From Tumebacillus amylolyticus (GTDB taxonomy: Bacteria; Bacillota; Bacilli; Tumebacillales; Tumebacillaceae), in the NCBI RefSeq assembly GCF_016722965.1, contig NZ_JAEQNB010000003.1, positions 186,001-250,000 of the forward strand: a stretch of DNA of 64,000 nucleotides. Direction: 5' to 3'. The notes beneath the pieces are model-generated. The model worked only from the letters and a program-made list of their open reading frames with translations, searched no databases and was not told the DNA's origin. The position numbers and the translations under genes are program-made. This document shows positions 16,269 through 25,224 of the stretch, in pieces; the first letter of the stretch is position 1; the number at the start of each line of letters is the position of its first letter.

Positions 16269-17018
16269 CTAGCGTTTCAACCAAGAAGAGATTGCGTGGC
16301 GGTTAACCGCCTTGTTCATCGCTGCAATCGACGTGGTGAGCGGGATGCCTTTCGGGCAAACCTGCACACAGTTTTGCGAGTTGCCGCATTCATGGATGCC
16401 GCCTTCGCCCATCAGAGCTTCGAAACGGTCTTCCTTGTGCATCTCACCGGTCGGGTGCGTGTTGAAGAGACGAGCTTGCGAGATCGCGAACGGACCGATG
16501 AACTTGGTGCGTTCGTTGACGTTCGGGCACGCTTCGACGCAAGCGCCGCAGGTGAAGCACTTGGAGAGCTCGTACGCCCATTGACGTTCACGTTCTGCCA
16601 TGCGCGGGCCGGCACCGAGGTCGTAGGTACCGTCGATCGGCACCCATGCCTTGACGCGTTGCAGAGCCTTGAACATGCGGGAACGGTCGATGACGAGGTC
16701 ACGGACAACCGGGAAGGTGCGAGCCGGCTTCAAACGGATCGGTTGCTCCAGTTGGTCAATCAGCGCGGAGCAAGCTTGGCGCGGCTTGCCGTTGATGACC
16801 ATCATACAAGCGCCGCAGATTTCTTCCAAGCAGTTCGATTCCCAAGCGACCGGTGCAACATCCTTGCCGGAAGAGTTTTTCGGGCTGCGCTGAATCTCCA
16901 TCAGGCAAGCGATGACGTTCATGTTCGGACGGTACGGAACGCGGAATTCCTCCGTGTAGGCTTGGCCGTCCTGACGGTCTTGGCGTTCAATGATCAGGTG
17001 AATTTCTTTTGTGCTCAT
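16269..17018 (-). CDS. sdhB: Succinate dehydrogenase iron-sulfur subunit
   Basis: A 249-aa electron-transfer subunit on the cytoplasmic face of complex II. Cysteines for the 2Fe-2S centre are in CLEEICGACMM plus a later Cys, those for 4Fe-4S in CFTCGACVEACP, and those for 3Fe-4S in CGNSQNCVQVCPKGIP. It passes electrons from SdhA flavin to SdhC heme and menaquinone. It starts 28 bp after sdhA and is followed by a terminator, so it is the last gene of the operon. Confidence 0.97.
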   Translation of the reverse strand: MSTKEIHLIIERQDRQDGQAYTEEFRVPYRPNMNVIACLMEIQRSPKNSSGKDVAPVAWESNCLEEICGACMMVINGKPRQACSALIDQLEQPIRLKPARTFPVVRDLVIDRSRMFKALQRVKAWVPIDGTYDLGAGPRMAERERQWAYELSKCFTCGACVEACPNVNERTKFIGPFAISQARLFNTHPTGEMHKEDRFEALMGEGGIHECGNSQNCVQVCPKGIPLTTSIAAMNKAVNRHAISSWLKR

Positions 17019-17046
17019 TTCTGTCTCCTCCTTTCTACTCTATTTC

Positions 17047-18825
17047 TTAGGAATGCTTGTCGACTGCGTAGTTGCGCAGACGCGGCTCGATCAGGGAGAC
17101 ATCGACTTCTTCGTAGGAAACGACCGGGCCGTCCGGAGTCCAAGAAGCGATGGAGGACTTCAAATAGCGCTCGTCGTTACGTTCCGGGAAGTCCGGTTTG
17201 TAGTGCGCACCGCGGGATTCGTCACGGAGCAGTGCGGAGACGGTCATCGCCCGTGCCAGTTCAAGCATGTTCCACAGTTGGCGGGTGAACGGTGCCATCA
17301 TGTTCTCCCAACGGGACTTGTCAGCCATGCCGATGTTCTTGAAACGTTCCATCAGTTCGACGATCTTCTCTTCGGTTTTCTTGAGGCGATCGTTGTAGCG
17401 AACGACGGTCATGTTGTCGGTCATGATTTGGCCGAGCTCACGATGCAGCGCGTACGGGTTCTCCGTACCCTCCATCTTGAGGATCGACTCGTACTTCTGC
17501 TCTTGCTTGGTGCGTTCGGTTTCGAACACAGACTTGTCGAGATCGGCGGAAGACTTCTTGAGGCCTTTCGCGTACTTAACAGCCGACGGGCCGGTGACCA
17601 TACCGCCGAAGATCGCGGAGAGCAAGGAGTTCGCGCCCAGACGGTTTGCACCGTGGTACTGGTATTCGCACTCGCCCGCTGCGAAGAGGCCCGGGATGTT
17701 GGTCATTTGGTTGTAACGGCCGTTCTTGTGATCGTCGACGAAATCGACCCACATGCCGCCCATCGAATAGTGGACAGCCGGGAAGATCTTCATCGGGACT
17801 TTGCGCGGGTCGTCGCCGGCAAACTTCTCGTAGATCTCCATGATCCCGCCAAGTTTGACGTCGAGAACTTCCTTCGGAATGTGCGACACGTCGAGGTACA
17901 CCATGTTCTCGCCGTTGATGCCGAGGCCTTGGTCTACGCAGACGGAGAAGATCTCACGAGTTGCGATGTCACGCGGAACGAGGTTGCCGTATGCCGGGTA
18001 TTTTTCTTCGAGGAAGTACCACGGTTTGCCGTCCTTGTACGTCCAGACGCGACCCCCTTCACCACGAGCGGACTCGGACATCAGACGCAGTTTGTCGTCG
18101 CCCGGGATCGCAGTCGGGTGAATCTGGATGAACTCGCCGTTCGCGTATTTGACACCTTGTTGGTAGAGCGCGGATGCCGCGGTACCGGTGTTGATGATCG
18201 AGTTGGTGGAACGGCCGAACACGAGGCCCGGGCCGCCGGTTGCCATGATCACAGCGTCGCCGGTGAAGGATTGGATTTCCATCGAACGCAGGTCCTGTGC
18301 GGTGATGCCGCGGCAAACGCCTTCGTCATCGAGGATTGCGGAGAGGAATTCCCAGCCTTCATACTTTTGAACGAGACCTTGGGACTCGAAACGGCGCACT
18401 TGCTCGTCGAGCGCGTACAGCAACTGTTGGCCGGTGGTTGCGCCCGCGAACGCGGTACGGTGGTATTGGGTGCCGCCGAAACGACGGAAGTCCAGCAGAC
18501 CTTCCGGAGTACGGTTGAACATAACGCCCATACGGTCCATGAGGTGGATGATGCCCGGCGCAGCGTCACACATTGCTTTGACCGGCGGTTGGTTGGCGAG
18601 GAAGTCGCCACCGTAAACGGTGTCGTCAAAGTGTTCCCACGGGGAGTCACCCTCACCCTTGGTGTTGACGGCGCCGTTGATGCCACCCTGTGCGCACACT
18701 GAGTGGGAACGTTTAACAGGTACTAACGAGAACAAGTCAACCGGGATGCCGTCTTCACAGCACTTGATGGTTGCCATCAAGCCTGCCAGACCGCCCCCGA
18801 CGACGATGATGCGTTGGTTGCTCAT
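17047..18825 (-). CDS. sdhA: Succinate dehydrogenase flavoprotein subunit
   Basis: A 592-aa catalytic subunit oxidising succinate to fumarate. It has the N-terminal FAD motif VVGGGLAGLMA, the His of SHSVCAQGGI that carries covalent FAD, and the active-site region HYSMGGMWVD. Size and motifs match the Bacillus-type enzyme. It is the second gene of sdhCAB, 36 bp after sdhC. Confidence 0.97.
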   Translation of the reverse strand: MSNQRIIVVGGGLAGLMATIKCCEDGIPVDLFSLVPVKRSHSVCAQGGINGAVNTKGEGDSPWEHFDDTVYGGDFLANQPPVKAMCDAAPGIIHLMDRMGVMFNRTPEGLLDFRRFGGTQYHRTAFAGATTGQQLLYALDEQVRRFESQGLVQKYEGWEFLSAILDDEGVCRGITAQDLRSMEIQSFTGDAVIMATGGPGLVFGRSTNSIINTGTAASALYQQGVKYANGEFIQIHPTAIPGDDKLRLMSESARGEGGRVWTYKDGKPWYFLEEKYPAYGNLVPRDIATREIFSVCVDQGLGINGENMVYLDVSHIPKEVLDVKLGGIMEIYEKFAGDDPRKVPMKIFPAVHYSMGGMWVDFVDDHKNGRYNQMTNIPGLFAAGECEYQYHGANRLGANSLLSAIFGGMVTGPSAVKYAKGLKKSSADLDKSVFETERTKQEQKYESILKMEGTENPYALHRELGQIMTDNMTVVRYNDRLKKTEEKIVELMERFKNIGMADKSRWENMMAPFTRQLWNMLELARAMTVSALLRDESRGAHYKPDFPERNDERYLKSSIASWTPDGPVVSYEEVDVSLIEPRLRNYAVDKHS

Positions 18826-18861
18826 TGCATTTCCTCCTAACTGTGCGATTGCCTACGACGA

Positions 18862-19473
18862 TTAACCGTGGAATGCCACCAGTGCGGACACGCCGACAGC
18901 GGACAGCACGACGAACAAGCCCATCAGCACGTATGCGGATACGCGCTGTGCACGCGGGCCGACAGTGACGCCCCAATGGATCAAGAAGCCCCAGAGGCCG
19001 TTCGCAAGGTGGAAGACGGCACAAACGGTACCGATGATCATGAAAGCGTATTGCAGCGGATTGGTCAGGATCTGGTGAACCATGTCATACGTCGGACCAT
19101 CCGGCAAGATCTTAGCAGTCCAGAGATGGTACAGGATGAAGATGAAGGTGATGACACCCGAAACGCGTTGCAGGGTGAACATCACGTTGCGGCCCCAAGA
19201 ATACTTGGAACCGTTGTACCCGGAGGTGTACGCCACATACATGCCGTAGACGCCGTGGTACAGGAGCGGCAAGAAAATGAACACCCACTCGATGATCGGC
19301 AGGAACGGCATGCTCTCCAACATGCCCGCTTTTTCATTGAACGCCTCTGCACCTTTGGTTGCGAATGCGTTCATGGTCAAATGGATGAACAAGAACAAAG
19401 TGATAGGTACTACCCCGAGCAGACTGTGCAAACGACGGAACAGAAAGTCTCGGTTTACTTGATTGTTTGCCAC
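18862..19473 (-). CDS. sdhC: Succinate dehydrogenase cytochrome b558 membrane subunit
   Basis: A 203-aa membrane anchor with five predicted helices and conserved histidines for two b hemes (RLHSLLG, FIHLTMN, LYHGVYG, LYHLW, VFHLANG), as in the menaquinone-reducing B. subtilis enzyme. I chose the GTG at 19473, with AAGGAGG 6 bp upstream; the reading frame continues 20 codons upstream without a start supported by a ribosome site. It is first in the operon, after a ~155-nt leader. Confidence 0.95.
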   Translation of the reverse strand: MANNQVNRDFLFRRLHSLLGVVPITLFLFIHLTMNAFATKGAEAFNEKAGMLESMPFLPIIEWVFIFLPLLYHGVYGMYVAYTSGYNGSKYSWGRNVMFTLQRVSGVITFIFILYHLWTAKILPDGPTYDMVHQILTNPLQYAFMIIGTVCAVFHLANGLWGFLIHWGVTVGPRAQRVSAYVLMGLFVVLSAVGVSALVAFHG

Positions 19474-19600
19474 ATAGATCCTCCTTCCGAAAATAGCCGT
19501 GTGTACACGGCCGTGCTTCCCCGGTACGTGCAATCTATCACATACCCGATTTTACGCTCCCAATGAAACCGATATCATGCGCCCCCCTTTGATGGACCTC

Positions 19601-19615
19601 CCGGAGGGGCTCCGG
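19601..19615 (-). promoter_or_regulatory. GC-rich hairpin in the sdh leader
   Basis: Perfect palindrome CCGGAG-CCC-CTCCGG inside the untranslated leader, about 130 nt before sdhC and without a T-run. Its role is unknown. The rest of 19474-19777 holds the promoter and unstructured leader. Confidence 0.4.
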
Positions 19616-19636
19616 CGGCCTGTTAACGCTTTATAA

Positions 19637-19666
19637 ATTGTACTGTTTTGGCAGAAGTCATGTCAA
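19637..19666 (-). promoter_or_regulatory. SigA promoter of sdhCAB
   Basis: Minus strand TTGACA-N18-TACAAT, a near-consensus housekeeping promoter. Start of transcription near 19630. Confidence 0.8.
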
Positions 19667-19776
19667 GAAACTGTCACACATACCTTGACACCATTCGACG
19701 TATACTGTCGAATTGCTCCGCCAAATACAATCTTTCAACGAATTTGCAGGTTCCCACAGTATGCCTAGTATGGGAC

Positions 19777-19811
19777 ACAAAAGGAAAGGTCATGCTCCTG
19801 TAGCATGACCT
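19777..19811 (-). terminator. Terminator of the metX-hom operon
   Basis: Minus strand hairpin AGGTCATGCT-acagg-AGCATGACCT followed by TTCCTTTT. It lies just after the hom stop codon. Confidence 0.8.
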
Positions 19812-19825
19812 GACAGCCGGGTGTG

Positions 19826-21208
19826 CTACCATGCATGTCGAACGGAAAGCAACGCTTCGTTAATCGAAGGAACTTGTTGCTTCCATTCTACACCCGGTAC
19901 AATTTCCCCTTCAACCGGCAGGAGCACGGCTGTACGCTCATTTGCCCCTGTTTTGTAGAGTGTTTGTAAAGTTTGTTGCAGTTCCTGCTCCGACACGCCC
20001 CCTACCAGCCAACCTTGGCGCACGAGACCGTTTTTTTGTGCCACTTCTCCGCGAGCATTGAGGAACGCGCCTTGGGTGAGCAGGCTTTCGACCACTTTCA
20101 CTTCGATTTCCTGCACGTCATCCGGGCGACAACAATAGGACAAGTACCAAGCGTTGCCTTGCGCTTTTTTCGCTCCGGCGTCGCCTGAGATGCGGCGTTT
20201 CCACGACGGACGGCGAATGGAGCTCTCTCCGCACAGCAGCGCGGTCAAGTCTTCGATCACGGCGCTGGCCGTCGGGAATTCCCCTGCCCCGCGACCGGAG
20301 AACGTCAACTCGCCCACGACGTCCGCTTGGATCGTGACGGCGTTGAACACGTCGTTGATGTTCGCCAGCGGATGGGCTTTGGGCAACAAGCGCGGGCGTA
20401 CGGAGAGCTGCAAGCCATCGTCTGTCTCGCGCGCGTTGCCGATCAGTTTGATCGAGTAGCCCAGGCGTTCCGCCAGTTCGAGATCGGCCGCTTGCAGAGA
20501 GGTGATGCCCACGCGTTCGATCTGCGCGAGGTCAACTTCCGCTTCGTACGCGAGGTTGGTGAGGATCGCGAGTTTGTAAGCAGCATCGAAGCCCTCGACG
20601 TCTGAGGTCGGATCGGCTTCTGCATAGCCGAGCGCTTTGGCGTCTTCCAAGATGTCGGCGTACTCGCGCCCCGTGCTGCCCATCTCGGTCAAAATGTAGT
20701 TGCACGTGCCGTTCAGAATGCCGGAAATTCCCTTGACACGGTTTGCCGTCAAGTAGCCCTGCAACATGCGAATGACCGGAATGCCCCCGGCAACACTCGC
20801 TTCAAACAACAGGTGGGCACCGCTTTGCTCGGCGACGGCGAGCAATTCGGCACCATGTTTTGCCATCAGTTCTTTGTTCGCCGTGATGACGTGGCGCCCG
20901 GTGCGCAGGGCTTCCGTGATCACCGTGCGCGCCGGTTCCAGACCGCCCATCACTTCGATCAGCACATCGTATTCGGCGTTCAAAACATCTTCAGGATAAA
21001 GCGTCAGCAGCCTTGCGTCGATGTCGAACTGACGCTCTTTTTCCAAGTCGCGAACGAGAATCGACGTGACCTCCACTTCGTACCCGGTGCGTTTTCGAAT
21101 CGTCTCCCGGTTGCTGTGGAGGGTCTTGAACACACCGCCGCCGACCGTGCCAAGGCCCAAAATTCCTACGCGCACCGTGCCTTTTTTCTCTGCTGTCATA
21201 TTCATCAT
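19826..21208 (-). CDS. hom: Homoserine dehydrogenase with C-terminal ACT domain
   Basis: A 460-aa enzyme reducing aspartate semialdehyde to homoserine, the branch point to methionine and threonine. The NAD(P) motif GILGLGTVGGG is near residue 15, with the catalytic-domain pattern GISGILNGTCNYIL and the Lys/Asp region EADPTSDVEGFDAAYK. The last ~100 residues are an ACT regulatory domain. The first ATG overlaps the metX stop by 4 bp. Three in-frame ATGs cluster here, and GTGGAGGG best fits the second or third (21205 or 21199). Its place under a SAM riboswitch ties homoserine supply to methionine status. Confidence 0.95.
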   Translation of the reverse strand: MMNMTAEKKGTVRVGILGLGTVGGGVFKTLHSNRETIRKRTGYEVEVTSILVRDLEKERQFDIDARLLTLYPEDVLNAEYDVLIEVMGGLEPARTVITEALRTGRHVITANKELMAKHGAELLAVAEQSGAHLLFEASVAGGIPVIRMLQGYLTANRVKGISGILNGTCNYILTEMGSTGREYADILEDAKALGYAEADPTSDVEGFDAAYKLAILTNLAYEAEVDLAQIERVGITSLQAADLELAERLGYSIKLIGNARETDDGLQLSVRPRLLPKAHPLANINDVFNAVTIQADVVGELTFSGRGAGEFPTASAVIEDLTALLCGESSIRRPSWKRRISGDAGAKKAQGNAWYLSYCCRPDDVQEIEVKVVESLLTQGAFLNARGEVAQKNGLVRQGWLVGGVSEQELQQTLQTLYKTGANERTAVLLPVEGEIVPGVEWKQQVPSINEALLSVRHAW

Positions 21209-22272
21209 CCCTCCACTCGTTGTAAAAAGCGTTTTACGGTCTCCGACGTCTGCTCCGCTTCAATCAAAAACGCATCGTGTCCATGCACCGATGCGATTTC
21301 CGCATACTCGCACTTCACGCCCGCTCGGAGCAACGCCTCGTAGCAGGCCCTCTGTTCAACTGACGGGTACAAACGGTCACTGTCGATCCCAACCCACAGC
21401 ACGTTTGCCGTAATACGCTGCAAGGCTTCCTGCAGGCCCCCACGGTCGCGTCCGATGTCGTGATGGTCCATTGCGTTCAACAAGCAGAGGTAACTGCCGG
21501 CATCGAATCGATTGACCAACTTCTGCCCGTGGTGGGCGAGGTAGCTTTGGATCTGGTAGGAAGCGGCGTTCGGTGTCGTCTCCCGCCCGAAGCGATCTTC
21601 GAACAGTTCATAGGAGCGGTAGGTAATCATACCGATCTTGCGTGCCAAGGCAAAGCCTTGCAGGGGGCCAGGACCGTCGTAGTAGTCGCCTCCGTTCCAG
21701 GCGGGGTCGTTGGTGATCGCGGTGCGCATCGCGTCGTTGTAAGCGATGGCGAGCGCCGAGAGCTGTTGAGCGGAGGCGATCGGGATGCAGTGGCGCACGA
21801 ACGATGGATAGGTCACCGCCCATTCGATCGCTTGCAGCCCGCCCATCGAACCGCCGATGACGAGGTGCAAGTTCGGAACGCCGAGTTCCTGCAGCAACCG
21901 ATGTTGCAAGTGAACCATGTCGCGAATCGTCACAGTCGGAAACGAACTGCCGTAAGGGTGCCCCGTCTCCGGGTTCACCGATTGCGGCCCCGTTGAACCG
22001 ATGCAGCCGCCGAGCACGTTTGAGCAGATGACAAAATACCGCTCGGTGTCCAGCGCTTGCTTCGGTCCAACCACGCCGTTCCACCATTGCGATGCCTGCG
22101 CGTCTCCTGTCAGCGCATGACAGACCAAGACAGCATTCGTCCCCGTCTCGTTCAAGGTTCCGTGCGCTTCATACGACACCTTCACTTCGCGCAACAACGC
22201 CCCGCTCTCCAAGCGGAACTCAGGCAACACCAACGTCTTCGTACGACACTTCTCCAACACCGTCAACCTCAT
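21205..22272 (-). CDS. metX: Homoserine O-acyltransferase (MetX family)
   Basis: A 355-aa alpha/beta-hydrolase-fold enzyme that activates homoserine for sulfur assimilation into methionine. The N-terminal oxyanion region is NAVLVCHALTGDAQ, the nucleophile Ser is in GGSMGGLQA, and the Asp/His of the triad lie near IDSDRLYP and HGHDAFL. Acetyl- and succinyl-transferring members share this fold, so acetyl-CoA use is probable, not proven. The ATG at 22272 follows the riboswitch terminator by about 20 nt; the upstream in-frame stretch is riboswitch RNA, not protein. Confidence 0.94.
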   Translation of the reverse strand: MRLTVLEKCRTKTLVLPEFRLESGALLREVKVSYEAHGTLNETGTNAVLVCHALTGDAQASQWWNGVVGPKQALDTERYFVICSNVLGGCIGSTGPQSVNPETGHPYGSSFPTVTIRDMVHLQHRLLQELGVPNLHLVIGGSMGGLQAIEWAVTYPSFVRHCIPIASAQQLSALAIAYNDAMRTAITNDPAWNGGDYYDGPGPLQGFALARKIGMITYRSYELFEDRFGRETTPNAASYQIQSYLAHHGQKLVNRFDAGSYLCLLNAMDHHDIGRDRGGLQEALQRITANVLWVGIDSDRLYPSVEQRACYEALLRAGVKCEYAEIASVHGHDAFLIEAEQTSETVKRFLQRVEG

Positions 22273-22295
22273 CCCAACCTTTCTCTCGAGAGCAT

Positions 22296-22333
22296 AAAAA
22301 AGACCCCCTGCTTGTGAATTACAAGAGGAGGTC
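22296..22333 (-). terminator. Riboswitch-controlled terminator before metX
   Basis: Minus strand hairpin GACCTCCT..CTTGT / ACAAG..GGGGGTC followed by TTTTTT. It is the expression platform of the SAM-I aptamer just upstream. Confidence 0.88.
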
Positions 22334-22350
22334 CTGTATGTACAGTCCAC

Positions 22351-22474
22351 CTCTTATCTGTCAGACAGGCGTCTACACGCCGTGTCTGCTGGATTTAGCA
22401 CCTCTTCGCCTGTTGTGTACAGACGAGGTTGCCGGGCTTCGTCGGGCCAGTCCCTCCGCCGCTCTCGATAAGAG
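22351..22474 (-). ncRNA. SAM-I riboswitch (S-box) controlling metX-hom
   Basis: On the minus strand the leader has the S-box hallmarks in order: CTCTTATCGAGAG at the 5' end, GGCGGAGGGACTGGCCC, the kink-turn/pseudoknot part GAAGCCCGGCAACC, GGTGCTAAATCCAGCAG, and the closing ACAGATAAGAG. S-adenosylmethionine binding should favour the terminator at 22296-22333 and switch off metX and hom. The core is almost identical to the second S-box at 23666. Confidence 0.95.
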
Positions 22475-22515
22475 TTTCACGTTATGGTTTTGTTGTTTAC
22501 TTCTAGTCTTACCAT

Positions 22516-22545
22516 GTTGTAACACGTTTCATTCAAAAGTGTCAA
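22516..22545 (-). promoter_or_regulatory. Promoter of the S-box-metX-hom unit
   Basis: Minus strand TTGACA-N18-TACAAC with TG one base before the -10. It overlaps the end of the upstream aspartokinase gene, so this unit is transcribed independently. Confidence 0.65.
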
Positions 22546-23587
22546 GAATTTTCGTACGTTTCGCGTCGAGTCCCAGCGCGGTGTGCAAGACACGCACCGC
22601 TTCGTGGACGTGGCTTTTTTCCACCAGACAGGAGCAACAGGTGACGCTGACGTGCAGGCCGTGCACCGAGATGTCGGCCCCTTCCAGCGCAACTCGAATC
22701 TGCGGGTGCAGCTCGGCTCCTGTGGTCAGCGGCGCGGCGACGACTGAGATCTTGGCGAGGTCACCATCGGCTTCGAACGTGTCTCCCGGCCAGCCGGATT
22801 GCAGGTCGGGGTCCAGTGCGATCCCGTAGACGGGCAGTGCTAGAGCATTCGCTACCGTCGAGGTGAGCAGCGTCCCCGGATCGTCGTACTCGAAGGAGGA
22901 GCGCACGCGCACGGGAACACGGTGTCGGCGAGCCGCTTCAACAGCCCGCGGGTGCAGGACGTTCGCCCCGAGATGCGCCAATTCCCACATCTCGTCGTAG
23001 GGAATCTCGTTGATTCGCTGTGCGTGCGGGACGATGCGCGGGTCGGTGGTATAGACACCGTCCACGTCGGTGTAGATTTCGCACAGATCGGCACCCAACG
23101 CCCCTGCCAGCGCAACGGCTGTCGTGTCGGAACCGCCTCGACCGAGCGTGGCGATCTCTCCACAGGGGGTCAACCCTTGGAATCCGGCGACGATGACGAT
23201 CTTGCCCTGCCCCAATTCGGCCCAGATGCGCGTCGGGTCGATGTCGATGATCCGCGCACGCCCGTGGTGAGACTCCGTGCGAATGCCCGCGAGCCCGCCG
23301 GTGAGCGAGATGCTCGACGCACCCAACTGCTGCACGGCAATCGCCATCAGCGCGCAGGTGACCTGCTCCCCCGTGGAGAGCAACATATCAATTTCTCGCG
23401 GCGACGGATTGTCTGACAGAAGACCTGCCAAGTCCACCAAATGATCGGTGGTATGCCCCATCGCCGAGACGACGGCGACGACTTGGTGCCCGGCCTGTGC
23501 CGTCTCAACGAGACGACGTGCCGCTTTTTGAATGCGTTCTGCGTCGGCGACAGATGTGCCGCCGAATTTTTGTACGTAGATCGTCAT
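22529..23587 (-). CDS. Aspartokinase, SAM-riboswitch-controlled, one ACT domain
   Basis: A 352-aa aspartate kinase making aspartyl phosphate. The kinase half is intact: VQKFGGTSVADAERI at the N-terminus, [26 protein letters not shown] and [15 protein letters not shown]. The C-terminal regulatory part is only ~110 residues, about 60 shorter than that of the neighbouring paralogue. One ACT unit is missing, and the usual effector-facing residues are replaced by VTCCSCLVEK. It is therefore unlikely to show normal lysine/threonine feedback. I start at MTIYVQKF with GGAGGG upstream. A SAM-I riboswitch upstream marks it as the methionine-pathway aspartokinase. Confidence 0.93.
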   Translation of the reverse strand: MTIYVQKFGGTSVADAERIQKAARRLVETAQAGHQVVAVVSAMGHTTDHLVDLAGLLSDNPSPREIDMLLSTGEQVTCALMAIAVQQLGASSISLTGGLAGIRTESHHGRARIIDIDPTRIWAELGQGKIVIVAGFQGLTPCGEIATLGRGGSDTTAVALAGALGADLCEIYTDVDGVYTTDPRIVPHAQRINEIPYDEMWELAHLGANVLHPRAVEAARRHRVPVRVRSSFEYDDPGTLLTSTVANALALPVYGIALDPDLQSGWPGDTFEADGDLAKISVVAAPLTTGAELHPQIRVALEGADISVHGLHVSVTCCSCLVEKSHVHEAVRVLHTALGLDAKRTKILDTFE

Positions 23588-23610
23588 TGGGAATCCCTCC
23601 ATCGGATCGT

Positions 23611-23646
23611 AAAAAACCCCCACTTTTTAAATAAAAAAGAGGGGGT
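23611..23646 (-). terminator. Riboswitch-controlled terminator before the short aspartokinase
   Basis: Minus strand hairpin ACCCCCTCTTTTT / AAAAAGTGGGGGT followed by T-run, just before the ribosome site. Confidence 0.88.
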
Positions 23647-23665
23647 CCTGTATCCAGGATTCCAC

Positions 23666-23788
23666 CTCTTATCTGCCAAGCGTGTACGGTACACACGCTT
23701 GCTGGATTTAGCACCTCTTCGTTCGTGTGGGTACGAACGAGGTTGCCGGGCTTCGTCGGGCCAGTCCCTCCGCCGCTCTCGATAAGAG
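23666..23788 (-). ncRNA. SAM-I riboswitch (S-box) controlling the short aspartokinase
   Basis: Second S-box, with the same ordered elements as the one before metX. A block of over 50 nt covering the P1-P2 side and the pseudoknot is identical between them; the P3 and P4 arms differ. It implies repression of this aspartokinase when SAM is high. Confidence 0.95.
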
Positions 23789-23818
23789 TGAATCATCACG
23801 TTTATGAAGTTATTACCT

Positions 23819-23848
23819 GTTTTATCACGGACTATGCGTGGCTGTCAA
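23819..23848 (-). promoter_or_regulatory. Promoter of the second S-box unit
   Basis: Minus strand TTGACA-N18-TAAAAC with an upstream TGA (extended -10). It overlaps the 3' end of the previous aspartokinase gene. Confidence 0.6.
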
Positions 23849-25076
23849 GACCTGCCACGACAGCTTCTTGTACAGAATCGAGCCCAAACGAAGTGTGCAG
23901 AGCTTGCACCGCTTGGTGTGCGCGATCTTGATCGATTACGGTCGAAACTTTGATCTCCGAGGTGGAAACCATCTTGATCGAAATGCCCGCATCGGCAAGC
24001 GTTGCAAACATCTGCGCCGCAACCCCCGGGTTCGAGATCATGCCCGCGCCGACGATGGAGACTTTCGCCAAGTTTTGTTCCACAGAGAGTTGCACATCCG
24101 GAAATTGCGATTTCAGCGTCGTCAGCGTGGTGTCGAGATCGTCCTCGCCAATCGTGAAGGAGATGTCCGATTGCTCGTCATGCACAACCGATGTGACGAT
24201 GATGTCCACGTTGACCGCTTGATCCGCCAATGCTTGGAAGATGCGTTTCAAGTTGCCGGTGCGGCTTTGCACACCCACCAGACCGACTTTGACCACGTTC
24301 ATGTCGTGAGCGATCCCTCGTACGATTTGTCCTTGTTCCATTGCTGCGACCTCCTCTACCAGCGTACCCGGATTGTGATTGAAGCTCGAACGCACCATCA
24401 GCGCGACGTTGTATTGTTTCGCAAATTCGACGGCGCGCGGATGCAGGACGCCTGCTCCCAAGTGCGCCAGTTCCAGCATCTCATCGTAGGAGATCGCCGA
24501 AAGTTTGCTCGCTGCTTTCACGACGCGCGGGTCGGTGGTATAGACGCCGTCCACGTCGGTGTAGATTTCGCATAAGTCCGCTTTCAGAGCTGCGGCCAAC
24601 GCGACCGCCGTCGTGTCGGAACCGCCGCGACCCAGCGTCGTGATCGAGCCGTCCTCGGAGGTGCCTTGGAACCCGGCGACGATGACGATGCTCCCGTCGT
24701 TCAGCGCTCCGTGCAGACGAGTCGGGTCGATGTCGGTAATCCGTGCGCGACCATGCACCGCCTCGGTCGAGATCCCGGCCAGACCGCCTGTGAACGAAAT
24801 GCTTGTATGCCCCAGTTGTTGAACGGCCATCGCGAGCAACGCAATGGAAATTTGCTCCCCTGTCGAGAGCAACATGTCCATCTCACGCGGTGACGGATTG
24901 GTCGTCAATTGACGCGCGAGGTCGATCAGGTCGTCTGTCGTATCGCCCATTGCGGAGACGACGACCACGACGGAATTCCCCTCGTTCGCGGACTCCACGA
25001 CGCGGCGTGCCACACGCTGGATGCGTTCGGCGTTGGCGACCGAAGAGCCGCCGAACTTTTTCACAATCAATGCCAT
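23832..25076 (-). CDS. lysC: Aspartokinase, lysine-riboswitch-controlled (LysC type)
   Basis: A 414-aa aspartate kinase with the full layout: [44 protein letters not shown], then two ACT repeats (about 270-330 and 345-410; [27 protein letters not shown]). This is the B. subtilis LysC architecture. The ATG at 25076 has GGAG 7 bp upstream. A lysine riboswitch and terminator precede it. The position between uvrC and sdhCAB matches lysC in B. subtilis. Confidence 0.94.
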   Translation of the reverse strand: MALIVKKFGGSSVANAERIQRVARRVVESANEGNSVVVVVSAMGDTTDDLIDLARQLTTNPSPREMDMLLSTGEQISIALLAMAVQQLGHTSISFTGGLAGISTEAVHGRARITDIDPTRLHGALNDGSIVIVAGFQGTSEDGSITTLGRGGSDTTAVALAAALKADLCEIYTDVDGVYTTDPRVVKAASKLSAISYDEMLELAHLGAGVLHPRAVEFAKQYNVALMVRSSFNHNPGTLVEEVAAMEQGQIVRGIAHDMNVVKVGLVGVQSRTGNLKRIFQALADQAVNVDIIVTSVVHDEQSDISFTIGEDDLDTTLTTLKSQFPDVQLSVEQNLAKVSIVGAGMISNPGVAAQMFATLADAGISIKMVSTSEIKVSTVIDQDRAHQAVQALHTSFGLDSVQEAVVAGLDSHA

Positions 25077-25148
25077 AGGTTTTCTCCACTCCCATCCTGT
25101 CTCTGTGCTGTGACTTTTCACATTGCGGGTGAGAGGACTCCGTTCCTA

Positions 25149-25191
25149 AAATAAAAACAGCCGTAAGAAAGGGAATCCCTTCCTACGGCTG
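25149..25191 (-). terminator. Riboswitch-controlled terminator before lysC
   Basis: Minus strand long hairpin CAGCCGTAGGAAGGG / CCCTTTCTTACGGCTG followed by TTTTTATTTT. Expression platform of the lysine aptamer. Confidence 0.9.
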
Positions 25192-25224
25192 AAAACAGAC
25201 GTACGGTGTCCCTCTTCTCCCCTG

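Noticed and set aside
17011-18702. Long plus-strand frame opposite sdhA
   Set aside because: Antisense shadow of a highly conserved gene.
22092-22829. Open frames through the SAM riboswitch region
   Set aside because: The stretch is fully explained by the S-box aptamer, its terminator and promoter.
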